From: an uncultured Alphaproteobacteria bacterium
GTDB lineage: Bacteria; Pseudomonadota; Alphaproteobacteria; CAAHEQ01; UBA3637
Direction: 5' to 3'
NCBI GenBank assembly: GCA_944391545.1
Contig: CALXTZ010000006.1
Coordinates: 1-24,383, forward strand
DNA length: 24,383 bases
Within the stretch, counting starts at the first letter, position 1; every line of letters starts with the position of its first letter. Positions 12,871-22,124 of the stretch are shown one piece after another. The notes beneath the pieces are model-generated. The model made no database searches and was not told the DNA's origin. It worked only from the letters and a program-made list of their open reading frames with translations. Both the position numbers and the translations under genes were made by a program.

Positions 12871-14136
12871 ATGTTTTTGAAAAAGCTTTTCTTTTGTCTT
12901 TTCTTTATGGCATGGGCGTTGCCGACTTACGCATGGAAAACGCCCTCGACATTGGTCGCCGATGCTCAAAGCGGATATGTTCTGCACGCCAAAAACGCCG
13001 ACATGAAACAATATCCGGCGTCCTTAACCAAAGTCATGACTCTTTACATTACGTTTGATGCCCTTGAAAAAGGGTACATTCGTATGGATGATTTAATTCC
13101 GGTTTCCAAACACGCGGCAAGGCAACCGAAATCCAAATTGGGATTAAAAGCCGGCACCGTCATGACTGTTCGCGAAGCCGTTTTGGCATTGATTGTCAAA
13201 TCGGCCAATGATGCGGCTGTCGTTCTGGCTGAAGCGCTGGCACCATCCGAACAAGAGTTTGCCCGAATGATGACATCCGTCGCACATGATTTGGGATTAC
13301 GGGATACGACTTTTAAAAATGCTTCCGGCCTGCACGATCCCGAACAAGTCACATCAGCCAAAGATATGGCTATTTTGGCCATTGCTATGATGAATCACTT
13401 TCCGCAATATTATCCGTTGTTTGCCACCAAAAGCTTTCAATTTGATGGCAAAACATACCATTCTCATAATTCCATTTTGCTGTATTACAAAGGGGCCGAA
13501 GGATTTAAAACCGGCTTTATTTCAGCTGTCGGATACAACATTATTTCCACGGCGCATCGTGACGGTCGGACATTGGTCGGGGTCGTCATCGGGCAAGATT
13601 CGGCGCAAAAACGAGACAAACAAATGAAAACCCTGCTGGACAAAGGCTTCGTTAAGGTTAAAGAAAAACAGGCTGAATTAAAAGTGGCCGGAGAAAATCC
13701 TTTTTTAAAAAAAGCCTATATTTCAAGTGCACATCGGACAAAATATGATCCCCTTTTAAAAGCCAACATCGCGCAAACCAAACGAAAAGTCGCCGAAATG
13801 ACAACGGCCGGCAATCCAGTTTTATTGGCTTCCGTTCCGATGATGCCGATCGAAGAAGAAAACATCACCATTGAACAAGGGGACTACACGCCGGCGGAAT
13901 GGAGTATACAGGTCGGAGCCTTTTCCACCAGAGAAAAAGCACAAAAACAGGCTAAAATTGCTCAAGAAATCTTAAATATCCATACCACATCCGTTCGCCT
14001 GCCAACGCATAAAAAGCTGTTTCGGTCACGGTTAGCCGGCTTTGAAACAAAAGAAGATGCCGAAGCGGCATGCGCCGTTTTAAAGTCTAATGCGTTTCCG
14101 TGTTTGCCGATTGCCCCTTCGAAAAAACTGCCCTGA
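12871..14136 (+). CDS. D-alanyl-D-alanine carboxypeptidase (PBP5/6 family) with C-terminal SPOR domain
   Basis: A 421-residue exported enzyme. A signal peptide runs to about Ala21. The catalytic peptidase S11 domain carries all three penicillin-binding motifs: SLTK (Ser51, Lys54), SAN (Ser111, Asn113) and KTG (Lys213). It removes the terminal D-Ala from peptidoglycan pentapeptides in the periplasm. After a linker, residues about 344-416 (WSIQVGAFSTREKAQKQAKI and on) form a SPOR domain, which binds denuded glycan at division sites, so the enzyme is probably targeted to the septum. There is no evident C-terminal amphipathic anchor as in E. coli PBP5. This fusion is known in alphaproteobacteria. 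The ribosome site is weak (GGGAC). bamD follows 67 bases later with its own ribosome site. Confidence 0.93.
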   Translation: MFLKKLFFCLFFMAWALPTYAWKTPSTLVADAQSGYVLHAKNADMKQYPASLTKVMTLYITFDALEKGYIRMDDLIPVSKHAARQPKSKLGLKAGTVMTVREAVLALIVKSANDAAVVLAEALAPSEQEFARMMTSVAHDLGLRDTTFKNASGLHDPEQVTSAKDMAILAIAMMNHFPQYYPLFATKSFQFDGKTYHSHNSILLYYKGAEGFKTGFISAVGYNIISTAHRDGRTLVGVVIGQDSAQKRDKQMKTLLDKGFVKVKEKQAELKVAGENPFLKKAYISSAHRTKYDPLLKANIAQTKRKVAEMTTAGNPVLLASVPMMPIEEENITIEQGDYTPAEWSIQVGAFSTREKAQKQAKIAQEILNIHTTSVRLPTHKKLFRSRLAGFETKEDAEAACAVLKSNAFPCLPIAPSKKLP

Positions 14137-14203
14137 ATGAAATTTTCCTTTTCTCTTGTGCAAAAAATGGCTATATTGAGGGAAGATATGAAAGGGATTT
14201 TAA

Positions 14204-14965
14204 ATGATGTCTTGTTTTCAAAAAATCGGATTACTGCTTTTGATACCGTGTTTGCTGGTTGCCTGTTCCTCGACAAAGCAGGCGCCGATGCCCGAACGCA
14301 GCGTTGAAGACTTGTACAATGAAGCGATGGACAAGGCCGAAAAAAACGAACTAAAAGAAGCCGTCGCGCTTTTTGATGAAGTCGAACGCCAACATCCTTA
14401 CTCGCCGTGGGCGGCCAAAGCACAAATTATGGCGGCTTATTTAAACTATCACAATGCCAAATATGACGATGCCGTTTTGGCTTTGGATCGATTTTTGCAA
14501 TTACACCCGGGAAACGCATATGCGCCTTATGCTTATTATTTAAAAGGGATGAGCTATTATGAACAAATTTCCGACGTCGCCCGAGATCAAAAAATGACTC
14601 AAATGGCAATGGAAACATTCGGACGATTGGTCATTTTGTACCCGAACACGGATTATGCCAAAGACGCCAAAGGAAAAATTGTTTTAACGCAAAACCACCT
14701 GGCGGGCAAAGAAATGGACATCGGGCGGTATTACTTGAAACAAAAACGCTATGCGGCGGCCTTAAACCGTTTCGGCGACGTTGTCCGGCATTATCAAACA
14801 TCCATGCATACGCAAGAAGCGCTGTTCCGCATGACGGAAGCGTATTTGGCTTTAGGATTAAAGCAAGATGCTAAACGGGCCGCCGTTGTTTTGGGCTACA
14901 ATTATCCGACGTCCAAATGGTATCGAAAAGCGTATCAATTGTTGCAAAAAAATGGAGTGTCATAA
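14204..14965 (+). CDS. bamD: Outer-membrane assembly lipoprotein BamD
   Basis: A 253-residue lipoprotein. The signal ends in a lipobox LLVAC with Cys21 as the lipidated residue. From about residue 35 it has tetratricopeptide-like repeats: LYNEAMDKAEKNELKEAVAL, FDEVERQHPYSPWAAKAQ, ALDRFLQLHPGNAYAPYAYY and later ALFRMTEAYLALGLKQDA. These match BamD (ComL), which with BamA inserts beta-barrel proteins in the outer membrane. AAAGGGA at 14191-14197 precedes two successive ATGs (14204, 14207); the first has the better-placed spacing but either is possible. The stop TAA abuts the recN GTG. bamD-recN-ligA is the usual alphaproteobacterial order. Confidence 0.94.
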   Translation: MMSCFQKIGLLLLIPCLLVACSSTKQAPMPERSVEDLYNEAMDKAEKNELKEAVALFDEVERQHPYSPWAAKAQIMAAYLNYHNAKYDDAVLALDRFLQLHPGNAYAPYAYYLKGMSYYEQISDVARDQKMTQMAMETFGRLVILYPNTDYAKDAKGKIVLTQNHLAGKEMDIGRYYLKQKRYAAALNRFGDVVRHYQTSMHTQEALFRMTEAYLALGLKQDAKRAAVVLGYNYPTSKWYRKAYQLLQKNGVS

Positions 14966-16642
14966 GTGCTGACCGGATTATCTATCCGAAATGTTGTTCT
15001 GATTGAAAAGCTCGACCTGACGTTTGAAAAAGGCCTGTGCGTTTTTACGGGCGAAACGGGGGCCGGCAAATCGATTTTGTTGGATGCCTTGTCGTTAGCT
15101 CTTGGCGCGCGCTCCGACGCCGGACTCATTCGTTACGGCGCCGATCAGTTATCCGTCAGCGCTGCCTTTATGATTAATGAAACGCACCCACTCTTTGCCT
15201 TGTTGAAAGACCAGGGGTTAGAGGCAGAAAATCCACTCATCTTAAGGCGGATTGTCATGAAGGATGGCAAATCAAAAGCCTTTGTCAATGACCAACTGAT
15301 TAGTGCCTCTCTATTGCGCCAAATCGGAGACATGTTGGTTGAAATTCACGGCCAGTTTGCCAGCCACGGGCTTTTAAATCCGGCGACTCACATTCACGTT
15401 TTGGATGCGTACGGAGAGTTGCAGAAGGACGTGGATACATGCAGCACGGCTTACCGCGCTTGGAAAGAAAAGCAAGCGGCCGTCCGAGAAGCCGAGCGTA
15501 TTTTAGCCGCTGCCAAAGCCGAAGAAGACTATTTACGCCACGCGGTCAAAGAATTAGAAACGTTCGCTCCCGAAGTCGGCGAAGAAGAAGCGCTTTCCGT
15601 CCGACGAACCGCCTTGATGAATGCGGAAAAAATAACCGAAAGCCTGAATAATGCCTACATGACATTGTCCAGCGGCGGGTCAACAACCGTCGAAGGCATG
15701 ATTCGTTCGGCCCAGCGGGAACTTGAAAAAGCGTCCCGATTAAGCGACGGCAGTTTCGATGACCTCATCACGTGTTTGGATCAGGTATCCGACAGTTTGA
15801 ACGAAGCTGTTGAACAACTGGAAGCCAAATCCAATGATTTTGAAGATCCGGTCCTGGAATTGGAACAGGTGGAAGAACGGTACTTTTCGTTAAAAGAATT
15901 GGCGCGCAAACACAGATGCGACAGCGATGATTTGCCCGGTCTGTTGACAACGTATCAAACCCAGCTGGCAACCCTGGACAAAGGCGAGGAAGAACTGATC
16001 TTGTTGCAAAAACAACAAGAAGAAATGCGGCTAGCGTTTTTAAAAGCGGCACAAACCTTATCGGTTAAACGTCAAAAAACGGCTCAACGCTTGGACAAAG
16101 CCGTCGGCGCGGAATTGCCGGCTTTGAAACTGGGTAAGGCTCATTTTCAAACTGTTTTGGAAGAATTGCCCGAGTCCGAAGCGAGTCCGAATGGTCTGAA
16201 TCGTGTCACTTTTTGTGTATCGACAAATGCAGCGCCGCCGGCGCCCATTCATAAAATTGCCTCGGGCGGAGAGTTGGCTCGGTTCATGTTGGCTTTAAAA
16301 GTGAATTTAGCTCAAACCGAAAAGATCGACACGATGATTTTTGATGAAGTCGACAGCGGTATCGGCGGAGCAACGGCTTCTGCCGTCGGGGAGAGGTTGC
16401 GCCGGTTGGCCGAAGACCGCCAGGTTTTGGTTGTAACGCATTCGCCGCAGGTAGCGGCTTTCGGAACCCATCACATGAATGTTTCCAAAACGGACGGAAC
16501 GAACGGCGCTGTTTTAACGACGGTTATTTTGCTTGAAAACGACTCTCGAACAGAAGAAATCGCCCGGATGTTGTCCGGTGCCGAAATAACTGCCGCAGCC
16601 CGCAAAGCTGCCGAAACATTATTGGAGAAATCATGTCTTTAA
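14966..16642 (+). CDS. recN: DNA repair protein RecN
   Basis: A 558-residue SMC-like ATPase beginning at GTG immediately after the bamD stop, with GGAG at 14954-14957 inside bamD. Walker A GETGAGKS lies at residues 29-36. Long Glu/Lys/Ala-rich coiled-coil helices occupy about 150-370. Near residue 432 comes the ABC signature SGGELAR, and near 456 Walker B (MIFDEVDSGIGG), then LVVTHSPQVAAFG. RecN acts in double-strand break repair. Length is normal. The end overlaps ligA by ten bases, so translation is coupled through bamD-recN-ligA. No LexA box was identified upstream, but none was expected inside the operon. Confidence 0.96.
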   Translation: MLTGLSIRNVVLIEKLDLTFEKGLCVFTGETGAGKSILLDALSLALGARSDAGLIRYGADQLSVSAAFMINETHPLFALLKDQGLEAENPLILRRIVMKDGKSKAFVNDQLISASLLRQIGDMLVEIHGQFASHGLLNPATHIHVLDAYGELQKDVDTCSTAYRAWKEKQAAVREAERILAAAKAEEDYLRHAVKELETFAPEVGEEEALSVRRTALMNAEKITESLNNAYMTLSSGGSTTVEGMIRSAQRELEKASRLSDGSFDDLITCLDQVSDSLNEAVEQLEAKSNDFEDPVLELEQVEERYFSLKELARKHRCDSDDLPGLLTTYQTQLATLDKGEEELILLQKQQEEMRLAFLKAAQTLSVKRQKTAQRLDKAVGAELPALKLGKAHFQTVLEELPESEASPNGLNRVTFCVSTNAAPPAPIHKIASGGELARFMLALKVNLAQTEKIDTMIFDEVDSGIGGATASAVGERLRRLAEDRQVLVVTHSPQVAAFGTHHMNVSKTDGTNGAVLTTVILLENDSRTEEIARMLSGAEITAAARKAAETLLEKSCL

Positions 16643-18705
16643 GATCTATTCCCGTTGACCGGCTGACATATGAAGAAGCCCAGACAGAATTGGCAAATCT
16701 GGCCAAAGAACTGGCCGAACATGACATTGCGTATTATCAAAACGATGCGCCGCTTTTGGCCGACTGGGAATATGATGATTTAAAACGGCGCAACGAAGCC
16801 ATAGAATTACGTTTTCCGGATTTGGTTTTGGAAAACGGCCCTTCTTTTAAAGTGGGCGCAGCGGCAGCCGAAGGATTTTCTAAAGTCGAATTGAAAGTGC
16901 CGATGTTGTCGCTTTCCAACATTTTTACGGAAGAGGATATTTTGGATTTTATCGACCGCATCCGCCGATTTTTAAATTTATCGCCTCAAGATGAACTTGT
17001 CTTTGCGGCAGAGCCGAAAATTGACGGTCTTTCTTTTTCGGCTCGATATGAGCATGGCCGTTTTGTTCAAGGGTCAACACGCGGCGACGGCAGCATCGGC
17101 GAAGACATCACGGCCAATTTACGAACGATTGCGGATTTGCCGGAACAACTTGTCGGTGCCGATATCCCGGATGTAATTGAGATCCGCGGCGAAGTTTACA
17201 TGCGCAAGTCTGATTTTTACGCGCTTAATCAAATTCAGGAACAAGAAGGCCGTCGACCGTTTGCCAACCCGCGCAATGCCGCTGCCGGTTCTTTGCGTCA
17301 GTTGGATCCGAAAATCACGGCGCGGCGAAAATTAAGCCTTTTTGCATATACCTACGGCGAAGTCAGTCATATTGCTTGGTCGACGCAATGGGAATTTTTA
17401 AATTTAATCAAAAGCTGGGGCATTCCGGTCAGTCCCGAAATCGCTCTTTGCGCCAATGATATAGATTTGGTTCGCTATTACATCAACATGGGGCAAAAAC
17501 GAGCCGATCTGGATTATGACATCGACGGGGTCGTTTACAAGGTCAACCGAATGGATTATCAAAAACGGCTCGGGTTCATTACGCGGTCGCCGCGGTGGGC
17601 TATTGCCCATAAATTTCCGGCACAACAAGCTCAAACGCGAATAAAGAAAATCCGCATTCAAGTCGGCCGAACCGGAGTTTTGACGCCGGTTGCGGATTTG
17701 GAACCGGTCAATGTCGGCGGCGTCATGGTCAGCCATGCCACGCTTCACAATATGGACGAAATCGAACGCAAAGACATTCGCGAAGGCGATACGGTTGTCG
17801 TTCAGCGCGCCGGCGATGTTATCCCGCAGGTCGTTCAAGTCCTTTTGGATAAACGCCCTCTTCACAGTTTTGCATTTCAATTTCCGACCCGTTGTCCCGA
17901 ATGCGGCAGCTTGGTTGCCCGCGAAGAAGACGAAGCGGCTCATTACTGTACCGGCGGTTTGTTTTGCCCGCGCCAGGTTGTCGAACGATTGAAACATTTT
18001 GTTTCTCGCGATGCCATGGATATTGAAGGATTGGGGAAAAAGAACATCGAAGCTTTCTTTGAATGGGGGTGGTTGCGTTCTCCCGTCGATATTTTCCATT
18101 TGCAGGAACGCCATCAGGAAGACCTGTTGAAAACAGAAGGCTGGGGTGAAAAATCTGTTTCCAATCTTTTTGAAGCCATTCAAAAAGTGCAAACCAAAAC
18201 CGGCTTTGACAAATTTATTTTTGCTTTGGGCATCCGTCAAATCGGCCAAAGTACCGCTCGCCTGCTGGCGGAACAATATGGAACGCCCCAAAATCTGATT
18301 GAAGCGGCTCATCAGGAAACGGCGCTTGAAGATTTGACCCACATCGACGGAATCGGCAAAAGTACCGCCGCAGACATCATTGACTTTTTCAAAGAACCGC
18401 ACAATCGGGAAGTCGTTGACGCGTTAGTTCAGCTGATACACATTGAACCTTACCAAACCAACAAACAACAAACGCCGCTGACCGGTAAAACGGTCGTTTT
18501 TACAGGCACATTGGAAACTATGACCCGTCCCGAAGCCAAGTCTTTGGCTGTTGCCGCCGGTGCAAAAGTGTCGGGCTCCGTATCAGGTAAAACCGACTAT
18601 GTTATTTTGGGCAAAGAGGCAGGAAGTAAAGCGCTTCAAGCTCAAAAACTCGGGATTCGCATCCTGGATGAAAAAGATTTTCGTAAGATGCTTGAAATTA
18701 TTTAA
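16633..18705 (+). CDS. ligA: NAD-dependent DNA ligase LigA
   Basis: A 690-residue ligase of normal length. The adenylation domain has EPKIDG with the nucleotidyl lysine at 129, then RGDGSIGEDIT, and IRGEVYM. The OB-fold region follows, and a zinc finger with Cys421, Cys424, Cys439 and Cys445. Helix-hairpin-helix repeats lie between about 455 and 600. A BRCT domain covers about 615-690 (LTGKTVVFTGTLETMTR and on). It seals nicks in replication and repair using NAD+. The ATG overlaps the end of recN, and TTGGAGA at 16622-16628 serves as its ribosome site. Confidence 0.97.
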   Translation: MSLRSIPVDRLTYEEAQTELANLAKELAEHDIAYYQNDAPLLADWEYDDLKRRNEAIELRFPDLVLENGPSFKVGAAAAEGFSKVELKVPMLSLSNIFTEEDILDFIDRIRRFLNLSPQDELVFAAEPKIDGLSFSARYEHGRFVQGSTRGDGSIGEDITANLRTIADLPEQLVGADIPDVIEIRGEVYMRKSDFYALNQIQEQEGRRPFANPRNAAAGSLRQLDPKITARRKLSLFAYTYGEVSHIAWSTQWEFLNLIKSWGIPVSPEIALCANDIDLVRYYINMGQKRADLDYDIDGVVYKVNRMDYQKRLGFITRSPRWAIAHKFPAQQAQTRIKKIRIQVGRTGVLTPVADLEPVNVGGVMVSHATLHNMDEIERKDIREGDTVVVQRAGDVIPQVVQVLLDKRPLHSFAFQFPTRCPECGSLVAREEDEAAHYCTGGLFCPRQVVERLKHFVSRDAMDIEGLGKKNIEAFFEWGWLRSPVDIFHLQERHQEDLLKTEGWGEKSVSNLFEAIQKVQTKTGFDKFIFALGIRQIGQSTARLLAEQYGTPQNLIEAAHQETALEDLTHIDGIGKSTAADIIDFFKEPHNREVVDALVQLIHIEPYQTNKQQTPLTGKTVVFTGTLETMTRPEAKSLAVAAGAKVSGSVSGKTDYVILGKEAGSKALQAQKLGIRILDEKDFRKMLEII

Positions 18706-18719
18706 ATTATGGATAGAAT
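18692..18719 (+). promoter_or_regulatory. Possible promoter for the YdbH-like gene
   Basis: TTGAAA at 18692-18697, 16-base spacer, TAGAAT at 18714-18719, overlapping the end of ligA. The next gene starts at 18749 with its own ribosome site, so it can be transcribed apart from the bamD-recN-ligA unit. Confidence 0.5.
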
Positions 18720-18748
18720 AAAAGAAATACATTCTAAAAGAGGGGAAA

Positions 18749-21613
18749 ATGGCGGACGAAACAAAAAATCAAACATCAGTGGTTCCTCCTGCAGAATATG
18801 CGGGTCCTCCGAAGTCACACTCGTTCAAAGACGAAGTTCATACCACAGATGCGGTACCCGTTTTACCGACACCTGTTTCTTCGCAGCCGACCTCTACCGA
18901 TGATCCCTACGCTGGTTCGCCGAAATCAGCTCATTTTTCAACGGATGACGTAAAGATTCCGCCTCATGCGCCGGCACACATCGGAATTTTAAGCGAAGAA
19001 GAAGCTGAAAAAGAAATTTTGGATGTTCCGGCCAAACCGCCATCGCTTATCGATTTAATTGCAGATCCTGAAGATAATCCGGAAGAGCAAAAAAAGAAAA
19101 AATTTGAATTAAATTGGCATTTTGATCCTAAAATCTTTAAAAAGTACAAAGATGAAGTACGGACTTTCTTCGAACAAAATCCGATAATTTACAAAACATT
19201 CCAAGCTATTTGGATGTTTATGATGACTCTTATTTATTTGGGCGGCATTGCCTTTTTCACGGTGTTCTTTGTTCTTTATTTCGCTTTCACACCGCTGTTA
19301 AGGGGATATTTAAATTCACGTGGGCTTTCTAATGTCGATTTCACCGTTGCATCTCATAGTTTATCGGAACTAACGATCGAAAATATTAAAGACAAACAAG
19401 GTATTTTTAAAATCAAATCCATCCGCCTGCAATATACGTTTACAAACTTTTTAAAAGGAAAAATCACATTGGCCGATGTAGATTCTTTGGAAATCTTTAT
19501 CAAACAGGACAAAGACAAAGGCTATAATGTTCGTGATTTGATGGCGGTTTTTCTTAAATTGGGTCTGATGGATCGCAACAGCCCGATGCATATTCAGTCG
19601 CTTCAATTTAAAAATTCAAAAGTTTTTGTCGGTGATCAAGCTTATCCGATTGACTTTTCGGGTATTGGAGATCTGGAAGTCCAACGTCAGTTCGTCATTC
19701 CGTTTACGTTCCAGAATGATTATTTAACGGCTAATGCTTCATTGACAACGTCAATTGAAGGAACGGGAACAACATGGACTGTCACACTTGACAATGGGAA
19801 ATTAACGTTACCTAAATTGCCGGCAGAAATGTTGTCCGGAACGTTAGTTTTGAAAACAAGAAACACACATCTGCAAAGCTTTAATGCTGACCTTACTCTA
19901 AAACAGGAAAACAATGAAAAGAAAATATCATTGCAATTATTGCCCGTTCAAGGTGGAAAAGCCAACATTAATCTGACAATGGATCTTCCGCAAGAGCGCA
20001 ATGAAGTAAAACCGCTACAAGTGAATATCACTTTGCGCAATGCAACGATCGGAAATGATTTAAAATCGATTTCGACAAAAGATCCGTTCAATATTAAACT
20101 GACGAATGTAAACACGGACTTTTTAAAGGCGGATACAATTCAGGCATCTTTAAACGGGACCTTGACCTGCGAAGGACAAAAATGTACTTTTAAACAAACG
20201 CGTCCCTCTGACATAATCTTCTTTTCGCCGGTTAAAAAAGTTTGGGATACGGAAATCACGGTTTCTTATCCGCTGCGCGTCACGCTGACGCCGAGCAAAG
20301 AAAATCTGTTTGTGTTAGATCAAACAAAGTTAACCTTTGATTCGATTATTCGTAAATCATCTTTCAACCTGACGAAAATAAAAAATAATGAAACTTATCC
20401 ACTATCGATTTCGACGGGAGAAACAAGTGTTAAAGGGACATTTGATTTGGTTGACAGAACGGGAATGTTGCAAACGTCTTCCGAAAATGTCGGCTGGTCT
20501 GATAATGTATTGAAGTTTGAACGAGCTCAAGTGGAAACACAGTCGGATAAAAACGGCTCAGCTATCAGCCTCTCAACGCCTTTCGTTTCTTTGGTAGATA
20601 GCAATTTATTAAAAATCCCGTTTGCGCTTCAGTTGCAAATGACACCGGATCAATATTTTAATTTAGCACTTCAAAGCAACAACAAACAAGTAACGCTAAA
20701 TGCGAACGGTTATTTCAGTACCTTTACGGGCGAAGTATTGGCTGCCGTCGAAACGCAACCGATCCGTTTTGATAAAGACACGCTTCAACCTTCGAAAATT
20801 ACGGGGTTGATTGATGAAAGCCTGACGAATGTCACCGGGACGGTTACCTGCCGCGGTCAATTCCATTGGAAAAACGATCGAAGCGTTGACGGCCCGATGA
20901 ACATTTTACTTGATAAAGTTTCGTTTAATTACGGCAACGTTCAAGTAAATAACTTAAGCACGATGATGGAAATTACGTCTTTCGTTCCGTTCGGCACGAA
21001 ACGCAATCAAGAGGCTTTTGTCGAATCCATTATCACTACTCTGCCGTTCAGCAATATTGATATCAACTATTATTTTGACATGTCCAAACGGCAATTCAAC
21101 ATTTCCCGAATGAACATGGAATTGGCAGATGTTATTTTCCGCATCGATCCGACTTGGTTAACGTATCAATCTCCGGTTCAGACGTTCCTGTTCAAAGCCA
21201 AAAACATTGATTTGGAACAAGTGGTTCCTTATGCGCGACTTGACAACTTTAATATGCAAGGCAATATTTCATCGGCCAGCTTCTCGTTGCAACTGGACAA
21301 TGAAAAAGTGTTGTTGAAAAACATGGAACTGACAATTCCGCAAGACGGAACAATCACCTACACGCCCGAGTCATATTCGAATGCAAGCTTGGACATCTTT
21401 AAGAATCTGTCGTTCAAGAAAGCAACTGTTATCTTAAATGAATTAGAAAACCAAACAACGGATTTCTTATTCATCGGGGACAGCACGAATCCGCAAGATC
21501 GGCGTAAAACAACGATTCGGTTCAACATCACCGAACCGTTAAGAAACTTCATCAAATCGGCCGATCCGAAACCGATACCGGATGAAGTTATCGAAAAAAT
21601 GAAACAATTTTAA
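18749..21613 (+). CDS. Large YdbH/AsmA-like membrane-anchored protein, probable intermembrane lipid-transport role
   Basis: A 954-residue protein. The cytoplasmic N-terminus (1-150) is Pro/Ser-rich, with two copies of a short motif YAG(P/S)PKS-x-x-F at residues 17 and 54. One strong membrane helix covers about 152-182. The rest is periplasmic and rich in beta strands. It opens with LRGYLNSRGLSNVDFTV and LTIENIKDKQGIFKIKSIRL, which resembles the start of YdbH/AsmA-like proteins. Near the C-terminus AKNIDLEQVVPYARLDNFNM followed by Gly-Asn-Ile-Ser resembles the conserved end of YdbH (LDL(A)-x-L-(x)n-G-x-G-x-L-S-G). Family members in E. coli, YdbH, TamB and YhdP, move phospholipid between membranes. 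The length fits. AGAGGGGA precedes the ATG, and a strong terminator follows. Subfamily assignment is moderate. Confidence 0.65.
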   Translation: MADETKNQTSVVPPAEYAGPPKSHSFKDEVHTTDAVPVLPTPVSSQPTSTDDPYAGSPKSAHFSTDDVKIPPHAPAHIGILSEEEAEKEILDVPAKPPSLIDLIADPEDNPEEQKKKKFELNWHFDPKIFKKYKDEVRTFFEQNPIIYKTFQAIWMFMMTLIYLGGIAFFTVFFVLYFAFTPLLRGYLNSRGLSNVDFTVASHSLSELTIENIKDKQGIFKIKSIRLQYTFTNFLKGKITLADVDSLEIFIKQDKDKGYNVRDLMAVFLKLGLMDRNSPMHIQSLQFKNSKVFVGDQAYPIDFSGIGDLEVQRQFVIPFTFQNDYLTANASLTTSIEGTGTTWTVTLDNGKLTLPKLPAEMLSGTLVLKTRNTHLQSFNADLTLKQENNEKKISLQLLPVQGGKANINLTMDLPQERNEVKPLQVNITLRNATIGNDLKSISTKDPFNIKLTNVNTDFLKADTIQASLNGTLTCEGQKCTFKQTRPSDIIFFSPVKKVWDTEITVSYPLRVTLTPSKENLFVLDQTKLTFDSIIRKSSFNLTKIKNNETYPLSISTGETSVKGTFDLVDRTGMLQTSSENVGWSDNVLKFERAQVETQSDKNGSAISLSTPFVSLVDSNLLKIPFALQLQMTPDQYFNLALQSNNKQVTLNANGYFSTFTGEVLAAVETQPIRFDKDTLQPSKITGLIDESLTNVTGTVTCRGQFHWKNDRSVDGPMNILLDKVSFNYGNVQVNNLSTMMEITSFVPFGTKRNQEAFVESIITTLPFSNIDINYYFDMSKRQFNISRMNMELADVIFRIDPTWLTYQSPVQTFLFKAKNIDLEQVVPYARLDNFNMQGNISSASFSLQLDNEKVLLKNMELTIPQDGTITYTPESYSNASLDIFKNLSFKKATVILNELENQTTDFLFIGDSTNPQDRRKTTIRFNITEPLRNFIKSADPKPIPDEVIEKMKQF

Positions 21614-21621
21614 CGTTTTTC

Positions 21622-21650
21622 AAAGGTTCCTCTTGCAAGGAACCTTTCTT
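21622..21650 (+). terminator. Terminator after the YdbH-like gene
   Basis: AAAGGTTCCT (21622-21631), loop CTTGCA, AGGAACCTTT (21638-21647), then CTTTT. A perfect 10-bp stem. Confidence 0.88.
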
Positions 21651-21668
21651 TTCCCTACAATACAGGTT

Positions 21669-22124
21669 ATGAAGATATTAATTTTATGGACGATAACCAT
21701 TTTAGGCTTAAGCGGCTTGTTTTTGCTTTTTCACGCTCCTTTTCTGGGCGCGTTCTTTTTGTTATTGCTGCTGGCCGTCGCTTTGATTGTATCGCATCAA
21801 CAACGACAAGCCGGCCTGCCGCCCATTTTATGGATTTATCCCAAAATCGGACTTGCTCTTCTTTTTTTGGCCTGCATCGGATACAGCCTTTGTCTTTATT
21901 TGAACAGCATTCAATGTCTTTCCTGCATGCACGGTATTCTATCGGCCAACTTACCGGTATCCTTGTCTTATGCCCGACAAAACCTGCTTTCTTTTGCCAA
22001 AGGTTTGTGGGCTTTCAATAACCGAGTCAGTTTTTTCTTTTTATTCATGAGCGCCCTTGTGGTTATCTATACGACCGTTCATATTTATCAAAAGAAACAA
22101 AAGAAAGGACGTCGGCATGCTTGA
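21669..22124 (+). CDS. Small polytopic membrane protein, in the usual position of nuo genes
   Basis: A 151-residue hydrophobic protein. The start was set at ATG 21669; a TTG at 21633 is also in frame but lies within the upstream terminator stem. Predicted membrane segments are at about residues 4-21, 24-42, 55-80 and 118-140, with a CLSC motif (Cys83, Cys86) in the loop between the last two and a basic C-terminus. The overlap of 8 bases with the NuoN-like gene shows coupled translation. The second segment and C-terminal arrangement recall NuoJ, but there is no decisive motif, so an unrelated or strongly diverged subunit is equally possible. The ribosome site is weak. Confidence 0.65.
   Translation: MKILILWTITILGLSGLFLLFHAPFLGAFFLLLLLAVALIVSHQQRQAGLPPILWIYPKIGLALLFLACIGYSLCLYLNSIQCLSCMHGILSANLPVSLSYARQNLLSFAKGLWAFNNRVSFFFLFMSALVVIYTTVHIYQKKQKKGRRHA

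Noticed and set aside
17404..18402. 332-codon open frame on the minus strand inside ligA
   Set aside because: Antisense shadow of a highly conserved gene; no ribosome site or family features.
21633..21668. TTG start at 21633 for the small membrane protein
   Set aside because: It lies in the stem-loop of the terminator after the YdbH-like gene; the ATG at 21669 starts directly with the hydrophobic segment.
22057..22116. ATG at 22057 for the NuoN-like protein
   Set aside because: It adds a basic stretch encoded inside the upstream gene; the ATG at 22117 has a good ribosome site.
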